64,000 bases of DNA from Kitasatospora acidiphila (GCF_006636205.1 NZ_VIGB01000003.1:6202501-6266500), one strand, 5' to 3'. Positions 26,691 through 36,060 are shown, numbered from the stretch's first letter. Translations and numbers: made by a program. Notes: generated from the letters alone by a model not told the origin.

Positions 26691-27305
26691 TCAGCCGCGC
26701 TTGCCCTGGTACCAGTCCGCGTAGCTGATCCGGTCCACCGGGGTCACGGCCACGGTGGTGCCCCACTCGTTGCGGCCCAGGCGGGAGAGCGGGCGCAGCA
26801 GGCCCATCTCCGGATGGCCGTCGACCAGCACCGACTCGTCCACCGCCGCGTGCACCACCTCGCCGAGCACCAGGGTGCCGTCGCCCAGGGTGATGGTGCT
26901 GTGCAGTCGGCACTCCAGTGCCACCGGGGAGGCGGCCACCCGGGGCGGCTTGACCCGCAGCGAGGGTTCGGTGGCCAGCCCGATCGCCTCGAACTCGTCC
27001 ACCTCGGCCGGGAAGTCCGCCCCGGAGGCGTTGACCTCGGCCATCAGCGGCTCGGGCGCCAGGTTCACCACGAACTCGCGGGTCTCCAGCACATTGCGCA
27101 GCGAATCCCGGCTGGCCACCGAGGTGAACTGGACGATCGGCGGCTCGATGCTGGAGATGGTGAAGAACGAGTGCGGGCCCAGGTTGGCCACCCCGTCGGC
27201 GCTCACCGTGGAGACCCAGGCGATGGGCCGGGGCACCACGGTGGCGGTGAGCAGGCGGTAGGTGGCGTCGCGGCCTATCTCGGCGGGACTGAAGTCGATG
27301 CGCAT
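26691..27305 (-). CDS. Flavin reductase / FMN-binding split-barrel family protein
   Basis: A 204-residue protein beginning MRIDFSPAEIGRDATYRLLT, with PRPIAWVSTVSADGVANLGPHSFFTISS, the FMN-binding signature. Such proteins supply reduced flavin or act as flavin-dependent reductases. ATG 27305 begins the conserved part; a frame extension to 27350 is less likely. It is transcribed toward the hydrolase gene and may share its transcript. Confidence 0.9.
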   Translation of the reverse strand: MRIDFSPAEIGRDATYRLLTATVVPRPIAWVSTVSADGVANLGPHSFFTISSIEPPIVQFTSVASRDSLRNVLETREFVVNLAPEPLMAEVNASGADFPAEVDEFEAIGLATEPSLRVKPPRVAASPVALECRLHSTITLGDGTLVLGEVVHAAVDESVLVDGHPEMGLLRPLSRLGRNEWGTTVAVTPVDRISYADWYQGKRG

Positions 27306-27384
27306 GCATACAGTATCCACGTCGCGGGATCGGCCCTGCGAGGGCCTCACGGGTGGTGGCCGCTGGGAACGGCTTGCGGGGGCG

Positions 27385-28542
27385 TCAACCGGCGTTGCAC
27401 ACCTGCACCACCCCGTACCGCCCGCTGGTGCGCCAGGCCTCGCCGGTGCCGTCGAGTTCGCGCACCGCAGCCTCCGGCAGGCCGGTCACCACATCCGACT
27501 TGAGGGTGCGCAGGGCGGCGACCGGCGACGGGAAGTGGCCGGCCGCCTCGGCGAACGGCGTGGTCGGCGGCCAGAGTCGATCGCCCACCAGGCGGCGGTA
27601 GTTGAGGTCGCCCTTGAGGATCGTCAGGGTGGCGCCGGCGAACTCGGCCGCCAGCTCGGCGGGCAGTTCGTGGTACGGCAGCGGGGCGCAGAAGAAGGCA
27701 TGGGTGCGGACCGTCAGCGTGCCGTCGCCGATCGCCCGCCAGAGGCGGTCGCCGATCGCGCCGGCCTTCGACCTGCGCAACCGCCCCACCGCCGCCAGCA
27801 CATCCGCCATCATGGCGTCGGAGACGTAGTACGGCTGCGGCTTCACCCAGAGCGCCATCTCGGCCGCCAGGCCGCTGGTCAGCAGGTGGTCGGTCAGCAC
27901 CAGGTCCGGTAGCAGCTCGCGCCCGGCGTTGTCCGCCACCAGGTCGACCCGCCCGCCTGCCGTTCGCTCCAACTCCCGCCACAGCAGCGGCCCGTCGTCC
28001 ACCAGCAGTCCGGTGGCGGTGACGGAGCCCGGGTCGTTCGTGATCCGGAACCCGAGGTCGGCCCGGTTGCCCCAGAGCGCCGAAGTCAGCAGCGCCGCAC
28101 GCCGTTTGGCCTCCGGGAGGTCGAGCAGCGCGCTGAGGGTCGCCAACTCGTCGTCCACCGTGGGGTTCGCCAGCTCGGCGCTCTTGAACGGGCCGAACGG
28201 GTCGACGCCATGCCAGGCGCCCGAGGTGAAGTAGCCGGTGGCGTGGAGCAGTCGGCGGTAGAAGTAGCTCTCCGCCCAGAGGAACGGCACCTCGCCCCAG
28301 GGCAGCCCCCACAGTCGCTCGCCCCAGCGAAGCCACTGCTCGTGGTCGGGGGCGTCCGGCGGCAGCGGGGTGAGCACGCCGGTGGTGCTCTCCGCCAGCA
28401 GCTGCTCGACGTGCCGGCGTTCGGCCGGCCCGTACGGCAGCGCGTCCAGCACCTGCCGCAGCAGCTTGGGGTGCCGCTCGTGGAAGACGCTCCAGGGGAA
28501 GGAGCCGGGGTCGCCGCTGAGGATCACCGGTGCGTCGGGCAT
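27385..28542 (-). CDS. DUF89 family protein (ARMT1-like damage-control phosphatase / carboxyl methyltransferase)
   Basis: A 385-residue protein with the family motifs VADNAGREL, LTILKGDLNYRRLVGD and ALRTLKSDVV, which form the metal and substrate site. Members dephosphorylate damaged sugar phosphates; the human member has also been reported to methylate protein glutamates. The start ATG 28542 opens MPDAPVILSGD. A longer frame continues upstream through the XRE gene but has no family support. It follows the XRE gene by 40 bases on the same strand, so the pair is probably one transcript. Confidence 0.85.
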   Translation of the reverse strand: MPDAPVILSGDPGSFPWSVFHERHPKLLRQVLDALPYGPAERRHVEQLLAESTTGVLTPLPPDAPDHEQWLRWGERLWGLPWGEVPFLWAESYFYRRLLHATGYFTSGAWHGVDPFGPFKSAELANPTVDDELATLSALLDLPEAKRRAALLTSALWGNRADLGFRITNDPGSVTATGLLVDDGPLLWRELERTAGGRVDLVADNAGRELLPDLVLTDHLLTSGLAAEMALWVKPQPYYVSDAMMADVLAAVGRLRRSKAGAIGDRLWRAIGDGTLTVRTHAFFCAPLPYHELPAELAAEFAGATLTILKGDLNYRRLVGDRLWPPTTPFAEAAGHFPSPVAALRTLKSDVVTGLPEAAVRELDGTGEAWRTSGRYGVVQVCNAG

Positions 28543-28582
28543 GGCCGGGGTCCGCCTTTCGTCAGGCTGCTGCCGCTTCTCG

Positions 28583-28849
28583 TCAGGCTGCTGCTTCTTC
28601 ATCCTCTGCCGGGCGGCAGAGCTGCACCAGGTCGTCCAGCGACAGGTCCAGGGCGGCGGCGAGGGCCGCGATGGTGAAGAACGCGGGTGTGGGGGCCCGG
28701 CCGGTCTCGATCTTGCGGAGGGTCTCGGTGGACAGGCCCGCCTGAGCGGCGACCTGCACCATGCTCCGCTCGCCGCGGGCCCGCCGGAGCAGGGCGCCGA
28801 GCCGTTCGCCGCGTTCGCGTTCCTGAGGGGTGAGGGGTGTGCGCACCAT
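28583..28849 (-). CDS. XRE family HTH regulator
   Basis: An 88-residue Cro/CI-type protein: the HTH lies in MVQVAAQAGLSTETLRKIETGRAPTPAFFTIAALAAAL, and the tail is acidic (EDEEAAA). Start is ATG 28849. It is divergent from a methionine aminopeptidase gene across a 66-base gap that holds nested palindromes, so it probably controls both sides, including the DUF89 gene that follows it. Confidence 0.88.
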   Translation of the reverse strand: MVRTPLTPQERERGERLGALLRRARGERSMVQVAAQAGLSTETLRKIETGRAPTPAFFTIAALAAALDLSLDDLVQLCRPAEDEEAAA

Positions 28850-28850
28850 G

Positions 28851-28898
28851 GCACCAATACTAATGCCGTGATACAAATACCGGTATAAGAATTGGTGC
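28851..28898. promoter_or_regulatory. Palindromic operator region between XRE and methionine aminopeptidase genes
   Basis: GCACCAAT (28851-28858) and ATTGGTGC (28891-28898) form an outer inverted repeat. ATACCGGTAT (28877-28886) is a perfect inner palindrome. The gap is AT-richer than its surroundings. Candidate sites for the adjacent XRE repressor. Confidence 0.55.
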
Positions 28899-28915
28899 CC
28901 AGCTGGGAGTGGACG

Positions 28916-29683
28916 ATGGTGGAGATCAAGACCGATACGGCGCTGGACGCGATGCGCGAGGCCGGGAGGGTGGTCGCCGACGCGCTCGCCGCGGCGCGCG
29001 AGGCAGCGGGGGTCGGGGTGTCGCTGCAGGAACTCGACGAGGCGGCGAGGGCAGTGCTCCGCGAGGCCGGCGCCGACTCGCCGTTCCTCAACTACCGCCC
29101 CCACTTCGCCCTCACCCCGTTCCCGGCAGTCATCTGCACCTCCGTCAACGACGCCATCGTGCACGGCATCCCGACGGATTACCGGCTCCGTGACGGCGAC
29201 CTGGTCAGCGTCGACTGCGGGGCCCGCCTCGGCGGCTGGACCGGCGACTCGGCGATCAGCTTCACCGTCGGCACACCCCGCCCCGCCGACCTGCGCCTGA
29301 TCGAGACCACCCAACGCGCCCTGCAGGCCGGCATCGCCGCCGCCGTGGTCGGCGCCCGGATCGGCGACATCTCCCACGCCATCGGCACCATCGGCCGCGC
29401 GGCGGGCTACGGCATCATCGCCGACTTCGGCGGCCACGGCATCGGCCGCCGCATGCACGAGGACCCGCACGTCGCCAACGAGGGCCGCCCGGGCCGGGGC
29501 ATGGTGCTGCGGCACGGCATGGTGCTGGCCCTGGAGCCGATGTTCCTGGCGGGCGGCGGCGACACCTACCTGACGGCACCGGACGGCTGGACCCTGCTCA
29601 CCGCCGACGGCACCCGCGCCGCGCACTGCGAGCACACGGTGGCGGTGACGGAGGACGGGCCCCGGGTGCTGACGATGGGGTGA
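28916..29683 (+). CDS. map: Type I methionine aminopeptidase
   Basis: A 255-residue metalloprotease that removes N-terminal methionine. All metal ligands are visible: Asp in SVDCGARLGGWTGDSAISF (two), His in GGHGIGRRMHEDPH, Glu in LALEPMF and Glu in HCEHTVAV. Streptomycetes usually have another map near ribosomal genes, so this is probably an accessory copy. ATG 28916 opens MVEIKTDTALDAMREAG. Its divergent pairing with an XRE regulator suggests conditional expression. Confidence 0.93.
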   Translation: MVEIKTDTALDAMREAGRVVADALAAAREAAGVGVSLQELDEAARAVLREAGADSPFLNYRPHFALTPFPAVICTSVNDAIVHGIPTDYRLRDGDLVSVDCGARLGGWTGDSAISFTVGTPRPADLRLIETTQRALQAGIAAAVVGARIGDISHAIGTIGRAAGYGIIADFGGHGIGRRMHEDPHVANEGRPGRGMVLRHGMVLALEPMFLAGGGDTYLTAPDGWTLLTADGTRAAHCEHTVAVTEDGPRVLTMG

Positions 29684-29787
29684 AGGGGCCGGCTATCGAG
29701 CCCGCTCGTTGCAGGCCTGCGCGCACCCGACGGTCGGGCGTTGCCGAAGGTCGGCGCAACTGGCCCTTGGTTCTGCGGCCCCGTTCG

Positions 29788-30414
29788 TTACCGCCCGCCG
29801 TCTTCGTGTGCGCGCACGAACTCCGCGATGCGGGCCAGGGTCCCCGGGGTGTCCGTGTGGATGTGGCCCGCCAGGCCCAGGGTGCGGGCGGCGGCGACGT
29901 GGGTGGGGGTGTCGTCGATGAAGAGGGCGTCGGTGGGGGTGCTGGCGAGGCGGTGCAGGGTCAACTCGTAGATGCGGGGGTCGGGTTTGGCACAGCCGAC
30001 CTCGCAGGAGAGGACGAGGGCGTCCACCAGGTCGAGCAGGCCGGCGCGTTGGAGGGCGGGGCGCATCGAGGGCCAGGCGTTGCTGACGATCGCGGTGCGG
30101 ATGGACGGGCGGAGGGCGCGCAGGGCGGCGACCAGGGCCGGATCCCAGGTCCGACTGAGCGTCACATCGGCGCGCAGGGCGGCGAGCTGGTCCCCGCCGA
30201 GCCGCAAGCGGTCGCGAACCACGCCCCACCAGGCGTCCTCGCTCACCCGCCCGATCAGGATCTGGTCGTCGTTGCCGCCGAAGAGGGCTGCCAGCACGTC
30301 GGCGGGCGTGCAACCGAGCCGGGCGGCCCAGTCGTCGGCGATGGCCGGGAGGTGGTCAGGGCTGAGGACACCGCCGATGTCGATCAGCACGGCCGGCCGG
30401 GACATGCGGCTCAC
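29788..30414 (-). CDS. HAD superfamily hydrolase
   Basis: A 208-residue phosphatase-like protein. Motif I reads VLIDIGGVLSPD, in which the usual second Asp of DxD is replaced by Gly. Motif II is AIVSNAW, Lys is in CAKPDPRIYE and motif IV is LFIDDTPTHV. Loss of the second Asp occurs in several HAD subfamilies and may change chemistry. Its GTG start overlaps the stop of the upstream HAD gene by four bases (GTGA), so the two are coupled. Confidence 0.85.
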   Translation of the reverse strand: MSRMSRPAVLIDIGGVLSPDHLPAIADDWAARLGCTPADVLAALFGGNDDQILIGRVSEDAWWGVVRDRLRLGGDQLAALRADVTLSRTWDPALVAALRALRPSIRTAIVSNAWPSMRPALQRAGLLDLVDALVLSCEVGCAKPDPRIYELTLHRLASTPTDALFIDDTPTHVAAARTLGLAGHIHTDTPGTLARIAEFVRAHEDGGR

Positions 30415-31103
30415 CCCAGCAGTTCGAGGAGCGGCGCGAGCCCGGCGGGACGCTCGGCGACGGGGAGGTGGTCGACCGGGAAGTACTGGCAGCCGATCGC
30501 GGTGGCGGCGGCGTCCTGGACCGGATGGTCGCCCACCATCAGGACGTCCTCCGGCGCCAACCCGAGCCGGTCGCAGGCGGCTTGGAAGATCGCGGGGTCG
30601 GGCTTCTGTACGCCGACCTCGAACGAGAAGACGTAGGCGTCGACCAGCTCGTCCAGGCCGTGGGAGACGAACACCGGCCGCAGGTCCCAGCCGATGTTGC
30701 TCACCACGGCGATCGGCAGCCCGCGCCGCCGCAGCTCGCGCAGGGTCGGCTCGGCATCGGGGTACGGCTGCCAGGCGGCCGCCGACCGGTGGCGATCGTA
30801 GAACGTGTCCGCCGACAGGCCGGCCGGCAGCTCAGCGGCCCGGGCCAGCGCGGTGTAGGCGGCACGGTGTTGATCCGCGCTCAGGTCGCGGGCCGCCCAG
30901 AGCGGCTCGATCGCCTCAGGGAGTTCGACCGGTACAGGCCCGCCGGGGAGCGCGCCGAAGTGGTCCAAGCGTCGCAGCAGGTCAGCGCGTTCGTGTTCGG
31001 GGACGGCGAGACCGGTGAGGGTGAGGCAGGCGTCGAGCCACTCGGCGGTGGACTCGATGCGGAAGAGCGTGCCGGAGAAGTCCAGGAGGACACCCTTGAT
31101 CAT
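30411..31103 (-). CDS. HAD superfamily hydrolase
   Basis: A 230-residue HAD protein. Motif I is GVLLDFSGTLF (D-F-S, again not DxD), motif II AVVSNIGWD, Lys in GVQKPDPAIF and motif IV MVGDHPVQDA. It is the first gene of a two-gene HAD operon. Both proteins have an altered motif I, which suggests related, non-standard substrates. The natural substrate cannot be inferred. Confidence 0.86.
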   Translation of the reverse strand: MIKGVLLDFSGTLFRIESTAEWLDACLTLTGLAVPEHERADLLRRLDHFGALPGGPVPVELPEAIEPLWAARDLSADQHRAAYTALARAAELPAGLSADTFYDRHRSAAAWQPYPDAEPTLRELRRRGLPIAVVSNIGWDLRPVFVSHGLDELVDAYVFSFEVGVQKPDPAIFQAACDRLGLAPEDVLMVGDHPVQDAAATAIGCQYFPVDHLPVAERPAGLAPLLELLG

Positions 31104-31250
31104 GCGGCGAGCCTATCGGCGCCACGGCACCCGGTCGATGACACGCGGAGCGCCGCGCGCGCAGTTTCCGTGATCCGACGCCGTCCCGCGCGTCTCCTGA
31201 AGGGGATTCCGGATCGTGGCCGACCGCCACGGCTGATGGAGGGGTGGCAC

Positions 31251-32230
31251 ATGAGGCTCGAGCTGCGGCACCTGCAGATGCTCTGTGCGATGGCCGACTG
31301 CGGGAGCGTGGGCCGCGCGGCCGCTCTGCTCGGCTATTCGCAGCAGGCCCTGAGCGGACAACTCCAGCGCATCGAAAATCACTTCGGCCAGCCCTGTTCA
31401 AACGCACCGCCGACGGCGTCAAGCCGACCGGCTACGGCGCCGCCATCGTGGCGCAGGCTCGCGATGTGGTGACCCGCGCCGGCGCCATCGGCGGACACCC
31501 CGCACCCAGTGAGATGCGGCAGGCCGACCGCCCCCGGCCGCTGCGGCTGGCCACCACCGGCTCGCCGCTCCTCGCGGGCATGGCGACCCGGGCCCGCGAC
31601 CGGCTCGGCGAGCTGCCGCTGAACGTCACCAGCGTTCACCAGCCAGCGGCGGCAGCCGAGTTGCTGGAGCGGGGCGCCGTCGATGTCGCACTCGGCGTCG
31701 ACCATCCGGGGCGAACCGTGCGCCTGGCCCCCCTCCCTCGCGCAGCTGGGCATCGCCACCGAGCCGCTGTTCATCGCCATGCCCGCCGGGCACCGGCTGC
31801 GCCACCGCCTGGAGGTGCGACTCGCCGAACTCGCCGACGACCGCTGGTTCCTCGCGCCGGACAACGGCGCGGGGTGGCCGGCTGCCCTCCACCAAGCGTG
31901 CGCGGCGGACGGATTCACCCCAGCCGCCGTGCACGAGTACCTCGGCGACCACCAGCAGCTCCAACTCATGGTGGCCCAGGGGATGGGCGTGACGGTGGTC
32001 CACGCCACCGTGCGGGCGATCCCGGGCGTGCTCGTCAAGCCACTGGTGGGCTCCCCCTCTGGCGCCGCCACCTGCTCGCCTGGCGGCCGGACGCCGTGAC
32101 CGGGCCGGTGCTGGAGGTCCTGCACGCCTCGGCGGTCGCCGCCTACCGCGAACTGGTCGCCGGGGCGCCGCACTTCCAGGCCTGGGTCAAGCGGACGTAC
32201 CAGGTCAGGATGGCCGTCGAGGCCGAGTAG
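31251..32230 (+). pseudogene. LysR family regulator with three frame breaks
   Basis: The start follows a good ribosome site (GGAGGGG) and reads MRLELRHLQMLCAMADCGSV, a LysR HTH. The frame is lost near 31393 (CCC where CCCC is expected). It resumes as KRTADGVKPTGYGAAIV, is lost near 31728-31733 (six C where five fit), continues as SLAQLGIATEPLFIAMPAGH, and is lost again near 32045-32047 (a missing G) before PLWRRHLLAWRPDAV. Correcting all three gives a normal LysR of about 325 residues. All three lie in C or G runs, so sequencing error is as likely as decay. Confidence 0.8.
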
Positions 32231-32394
32231 CAACAACGCCAGAACAGCTCGGTGTTATGAGCAGGACCTCGCAACTGCTGTGTCCCCGAGCGTTCCCCCA
32301 GGCTCCCGCGCGATGGAAGTCTGCCTAACCAGCACCGGGGCCTGCACGCTCCGCTGCCGCACCTCCCCCACGCACACGTCACTTGAGGAGCGCC

Positions 32395-34908
32395 ATGCTG
32401 CGCCGACCCACCCTCAGAAGCCTCGCGGCAACTCTCGCCGCCACCACCCTGCTCGGCCTCGGAACCGGCACCGCGCTCGCCGCGCCACCCGGTTCTGCCC
32501 CGCCCACCGCTGCGTCCGGGGTGGCAGCGGTGCCCGCCCAAGGCCACGCCCGGCCCCCGGCCGCCTACGCCCCGACCGGTGTCTCGGACGCCGGTACCGA
32601 CCGGGACGCCGTCCAGACCGGTCGCCTCACCCCCGCCCAACTGCCCCCGGCCCGCCCGGCCTTGCCGCACCAGACCGCTGCCCACGCGGCCCACCTGGCG
32701 GCCGCCCAGTCGTGCACCCCCGCCGACTTCAGCGGCCGCACCGGGGCCGCGCTCGCCGCGTACCTGGAGTCCTCGACCACCGACTGCGTCAACACCCTGT
32801 TCGCGCTCACCGGAAAGGACGCGCACGGGGTGTTCCAGGAGTCCCAGGCGATCCCGGTCGCCCAGGCCCTGAAGACGGTGGCCGCCGCCTACGAGGGCGA
32901 CGACTCCTCCGGCATCCAGCAACTCGTGCTCTACCTGCGCGCCGCCTACTACGTGCAGTTCTACGACGCGGCCGACGTCGGCCCGTACGACGACAAGCTG
33001 ACCGCCCCGGTGACGGCGGCCATGGACGCGTTCTTCGCCAACCCGCACTCGCGGGACGTGACGGGCGCCAACGGCGCCATCCTGGGCGAGACGGTCACCC
33101 TCACCGACAGCGCCAACCTGCACCAGCACTACCTGGACGTCTACCAGCGCCTCTACACCGCGTACAGCAGCTCCTGGGACGCGGTCTCGGGCATGGACAC
33201 CGCCGTCTACAACGCCAACAGCGCGCTCTGGCGGGCGGCGAACAACCCGGCGTTCGTCACGGCCATCACCGGCGACCACGGCCTGGTCAACACGCTCAAC
33301 GCGTTCGTGCGGGGCCACACCGGCATGCTCGGCGGCGACAACACCTTCATGGTCGCGGGCGCCGGCCAGGACCTGGCGGCCTACGTCCAGTTCCCCGCGC
33401 TGCGGCCGACCGTCCAGCCGTTGATGCTCGGCGTGCTGCACACAGCGCGGATGACCGGCCCGACGGCCGCGCTCTGGGTCGCCGTGGCCCAGCAGAGCGT
33501 CGACTTCGACGCGGCGAACTGCGCCGCCTACGGCACCTGCAACCTGCCCGACCGGCTGAAGGCCGCCGTGCTGACCGCCTCGCACACCTGCACACCGACG
33601 ATCACGGTGGCGGCCCAGGCCCTCGACGCGACCCAGCTCGCGGCGGTCTGCGACAGCCTCGCCAAGCAGGTCCCGTGGTTCCAGAACCTGGTGCGGGCCG
33701 GCGGTCCGATCCCGGGCCAGACCATCACCGGCGAGACCATGGTGGTGTTCGCCAGCCGGCAGGACTACCAGATCTACGGCCCCGCGATCTACAACATCGA
33801 CACCGACAACGGCGGCATCACCGAGACCGGTGACCCGAGCCAGCCCGGCAACTCCGCGTTCTCGGTGATGTACCAGGTGCCCTACGCCACCGACTTCACC
33901 GCGAACATCTGGAACCTCAACCACGAGTTCACCCACTACCTCGACGCCGTGGACAACACCCGCGGCGACTTCACGGCCGAGACCGCCGTCCCGGACGTGT
34001 GGTGGATCGAGGGCATCGCCGAGTACACCTCCTACACCTACCGGGGTGTCGCGGACACCGAGGCACTGGCCGACGCGCCCCAGCACACCTACGCGTTGAG
34101 CACCCTCTTCCAGAACACCTACGGCAACAGCGACACGACCCGCACCTACCCGTGGGGCTACCTGGCGGTGCGCTACATGTGGGAGCGCCACCTCGACGTG
34201 ATGTACGCGATGCTGGGGCACTTCCGGACCGGCGACTACACCGGCGGCTACAACGTCTACAACTCGCTCGGCACCAAGTACGACGCGGACTTCGCCAGTT
34301 GGCTCGACGGGCTCGCGGGCAGCGGGAGCGGCAGCCCGACGGCGGCCTTCGGCACCTCGATCGACCGCATGTCGGTGGCCTTCACCGACAAGTCCACTGA
34401 GACCGGCAACGGCCGGATCACCGGCTGGAGTTGGACATTCGGCGACGGCTCCACCGCTAGCGTCCAGAACCCGACGCACAGTTACGCCAAGCCCGGCAGC
34501 TACACCGCCACCCTGACGGTCACCGACAGCAACGGCCACACGGCCACCACCACGGCCCAGGTCGCGGTCAGCAGCACCACCGCCTGCACCGGCGCCGACC
34601 AGCGGCTGCTGGACCGGAACTGCTACCGCGCAAACCAGTCGGCCGCGGCCGGCGGCGAGGACTACCTGTACATCTACCTGCCCGCCGGCACCACCCAGTT
34701 GACGGTCAGCACCACGGGTGGCAGCGGTACTGCGTACCTCTACTACAGCCCGAGCGGCTGGGCGACCAAGACCCACCACTCGGTCGCGTCCACCCACCCC
34801 GGGACGGCGCAGTCCCTGACCGTCACCAACACGACGGCCGGGTACCGGTACATCACCCTGTACGGCGCCACCGCGTTCAACGGGGTCACCGTGAGTGCCG
34901 GTTACTGA
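32395..34908 (+). CDS. Secreted M9 family collagenase with PKD and C-terminal pre-peptidase domains
   Basis: An 837-residue secreted zinc metalloprotease. A signal peptide (LAATLAATTLLGLGTGTALAAP) precedes a propeptide and the M9 N-terminal domain (CTPADFSGRTGAALAAYLES onward). The catalytic domain has HEFTH (about 510-514) and the downstream Glu in WWIEGIAEYTSY (about 539 or 543). A PKD domain (FTDKSTETGNGRITGWSWTF, near 660-730) and a pre-peptidase C-terminal domain follow; both are common collagen-binding or linker modules. A GAGGAG site precedes ATG 32395. It would degrade external collagen-like protein. Confidence 0.93.
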   Translation: MLRRPTLRSLAATLAATTLLGLGTGTALAAPPGSAPPTAASGVAAVPAQGHARPPAAYAPTGVSDAGTDRDAVQTGRLTPAQLPPARPALPHQTAAHAAHLAAAQSCTPADFSGRTGAALAAYLESSTTDCVNTLFALTGKDAHGVFQESQAIPVAQALKTVAAAYEGDDSSGIQQLVLYLRAAYYVQFYDAADVGPYDDKLTAPVTAAMDAFFANPHSRDVTGANGAILGETVTLTDSANLHQHYLDVYQRLYTAYSSSWDAVSGMDTAVYNANSALWRAANNPAFVTAITGDHGLVNTLNAFVRGHTGMLGGDNTFMVAGAGQDLAAYVQFPALRPTVQPLMLGVLHTARMTGPTAALWVAVAQQSVDFDAANCAAYGTCNLPDRLKAAVLTASHTCTPTITVAAQALDATQLAAVCDSLAKQVPWFQNLVRAGGPIPGQTITGETMVVFASRQDYQIYGPAIYNIDTDNGGITETGDPSQPGNSAFSVMYQVPYATDFTANIWNLNHEFTHYLDAVDNTRGDFTAETAVPDVWWIEGIAEYTSYTYRGVADTEALADAPQHTYALSTLFQNTYGNSDTTRTYPWGYLAVRYMWERHLDVMYAMLGHFRTGDYTGGYNVYNSLGTKYDADFASWLDGLAGSGSGSPTAAFGTSIDRMSVAFTDKSTETGNGRITGWSWTFGDGSTASVQNPTHSYAKPGSYTATLTVTDSNGHTATTTAQVAVSSTTACTGADQRLLDRNCYRANQSAAAGGEDYLYIYLPAGTTQLTVSTTGGSGTAYLYYSPSGWATKTHHSVASTHPGTAQSLTVTNTTAGYRYITLYGATAFNGVTVSAGY

Positions 34909-35208
34909 CCTGCCTGACGGGCTGGTGACCGTGGTCGACCCCGGTGGCGCGATCGCCGCCGGGGTCGACCACGTGTCCATGCGGTGGCCCTGCCCGGAGC
35001 ACGCGCGGACCTCCGCAGTCCGCCATGAACCACTCAAGTGTCATGCTTTGGAAACAGCCCCTCCAGCTGCCCCGATCGCCGTTGCGGCAAGGTCACTTCG
35101 CCTCGTAACGTTCTCCCCGGGAAGCCCGGCTCCCACTGCTCCCAGGTCTCTGGTCGAGCGGGGTCCAGGTGCTCCCTCTCCAACCGAAACATTCCCTGGG
35201 GGGGAATC
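34909..35208. other. Gap between collagenase and lectin genes
   Basis: A 300-base gap. It holds a strong terminator (34931-34972) and the upstream region of the lectin gene, including a GGGGGGAA ribosome site just before its ATG. No gene is supported. Confidence 0.6.
34931..34972 (+). terminator. Terminator after the collagenase gene
   Basis: A long hairpin: left arm GTGGTCGACCCCGGTGGCG, loop CGAT, right arm CGCCGCCGGGGTCGACCAC, 19 pairs with one T-G. It lies 22 bases after the stop codon. There is no U run, as is usual in this genus. Confidence 0.8.
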
Positions 35209-36060
35209 ATGACGCACGCACGTGCCCTGCGCCGCCGTCTGGGCGGCCTCGTCCGCCGAGTGGCCGTCGTCTCCGCGCTCACCGCCGCGGTGGCCGGCGC
35301 GGCCATGCCGGCCATGGCCACCACGCCGCCCCCGCCGCCGTGCGACGTGTGCCACTGGGGCAACGGCGCCGACGTTCCGTCCGGCGCCACCCTGAAGAGC
35401 GGCACGCAGGTCCAGTTCGGGCAGCTGACCACCCTCACCATGCAGTCGGACGGCAACCTGGTCCTCAGGACCCAGGGCGAGCCCAGCTTCGTCCTGTGGG
35501 CCGGCGGCACCTACGGGCACCCGGGGGCGACCGCGACGATGCAGGCCGACGGCAACTTCGTCATCTACGACACCAACCACAAGGCGCTGTGGTCCACCGG
35601 CACCTACTTCCACGCCGGTGCCCACTTCAGCCTGATGGAAGACCGGAACCTGGTCGTCTACGACGCCCACAACAAGGCCATCTGGCAGTCCGGCAGCAAC
35701 CTCAAGAAGACCCCCTTGGACTTGGGCGGCCAGGTCGTCACCCAGCTCAACTCCGGGGCGACGCTCTACGGCACCAAGACCCGGCTGGTCATGCAGCCCG
35801 ACGGCAACCTCGTCATCTACTCGCAGCGGACGGGTGCCGCTCTCTGGTCCAGCATGACCTTCGGCCACGCCGGTGCCCACCTCGTGACGGGCACTGACCG
35901 ACTGGCCATCTACCCCGCCCAGAGCGGCGCCCCGCTGTGGACCTCCCCCACGGGCGGCCACGGCCAGGTCGTCGGCGTCTTCCAGAAGGACGACGACTTC
36001 GTCATCTACGACGAGCTGGGCAACGTCCTCTGGGCCACGTACACCAACTACGTCGCCTGA
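35209..36060 (+). CDS. Secreted B-lectin (bulb-type mannose-binding) protein
   Basis: A 283-residue exported protein: basic n-region, hydrophobic core, and cleavage near AMPAMATTP. The mature part holds repeated beta-prism motifs of the QxDxNxVxY type: MQSDGNLVL, MQADGNFVIY, MEDRNLVVY, MQPDGNLVIY and KDDDFVIY. At least two of these keep all key residues for mannose binding; the last lacks the Asn. Actinobacterial members are often antimicrobial or glycan-binding. Start is ATG 35209 after a G-rich ribosome site; an upstream in-frame extension to 35038 lacks a signal peptide. Confidence 0.88.
   Translation: MTHARALRRRLGGLVRRVAVVSALTAAVAGAAMPAMATTPPPPPCDVCHWGNGADVPSGATLKSGTQVQFGQLTTLTMQSDGNLVLRTQGEPSFVLWAGGTYGHPGATATMQADGNFVIYDTNHKALWSTGTYFHAGAHFSLMEDRNLVVYDAHNKAIWQSGSNLKKTPLDLGGQVVTQLNSGATLYGTKTRLVMQPDGNLVIYSQRTGAALWSSMTFGHAGAHLVTGTDRLAIYPAQSGAPLWTSPTGGHGQVVGVFQKDDDFVIYDELGNVLWATYTNYVA

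Noticed and set aside
32143..35037. A 964-codon minus-strand frame
   Set aside because: Antisense to the collagenase gene, which has clear signal peptide and catalytic motifs.
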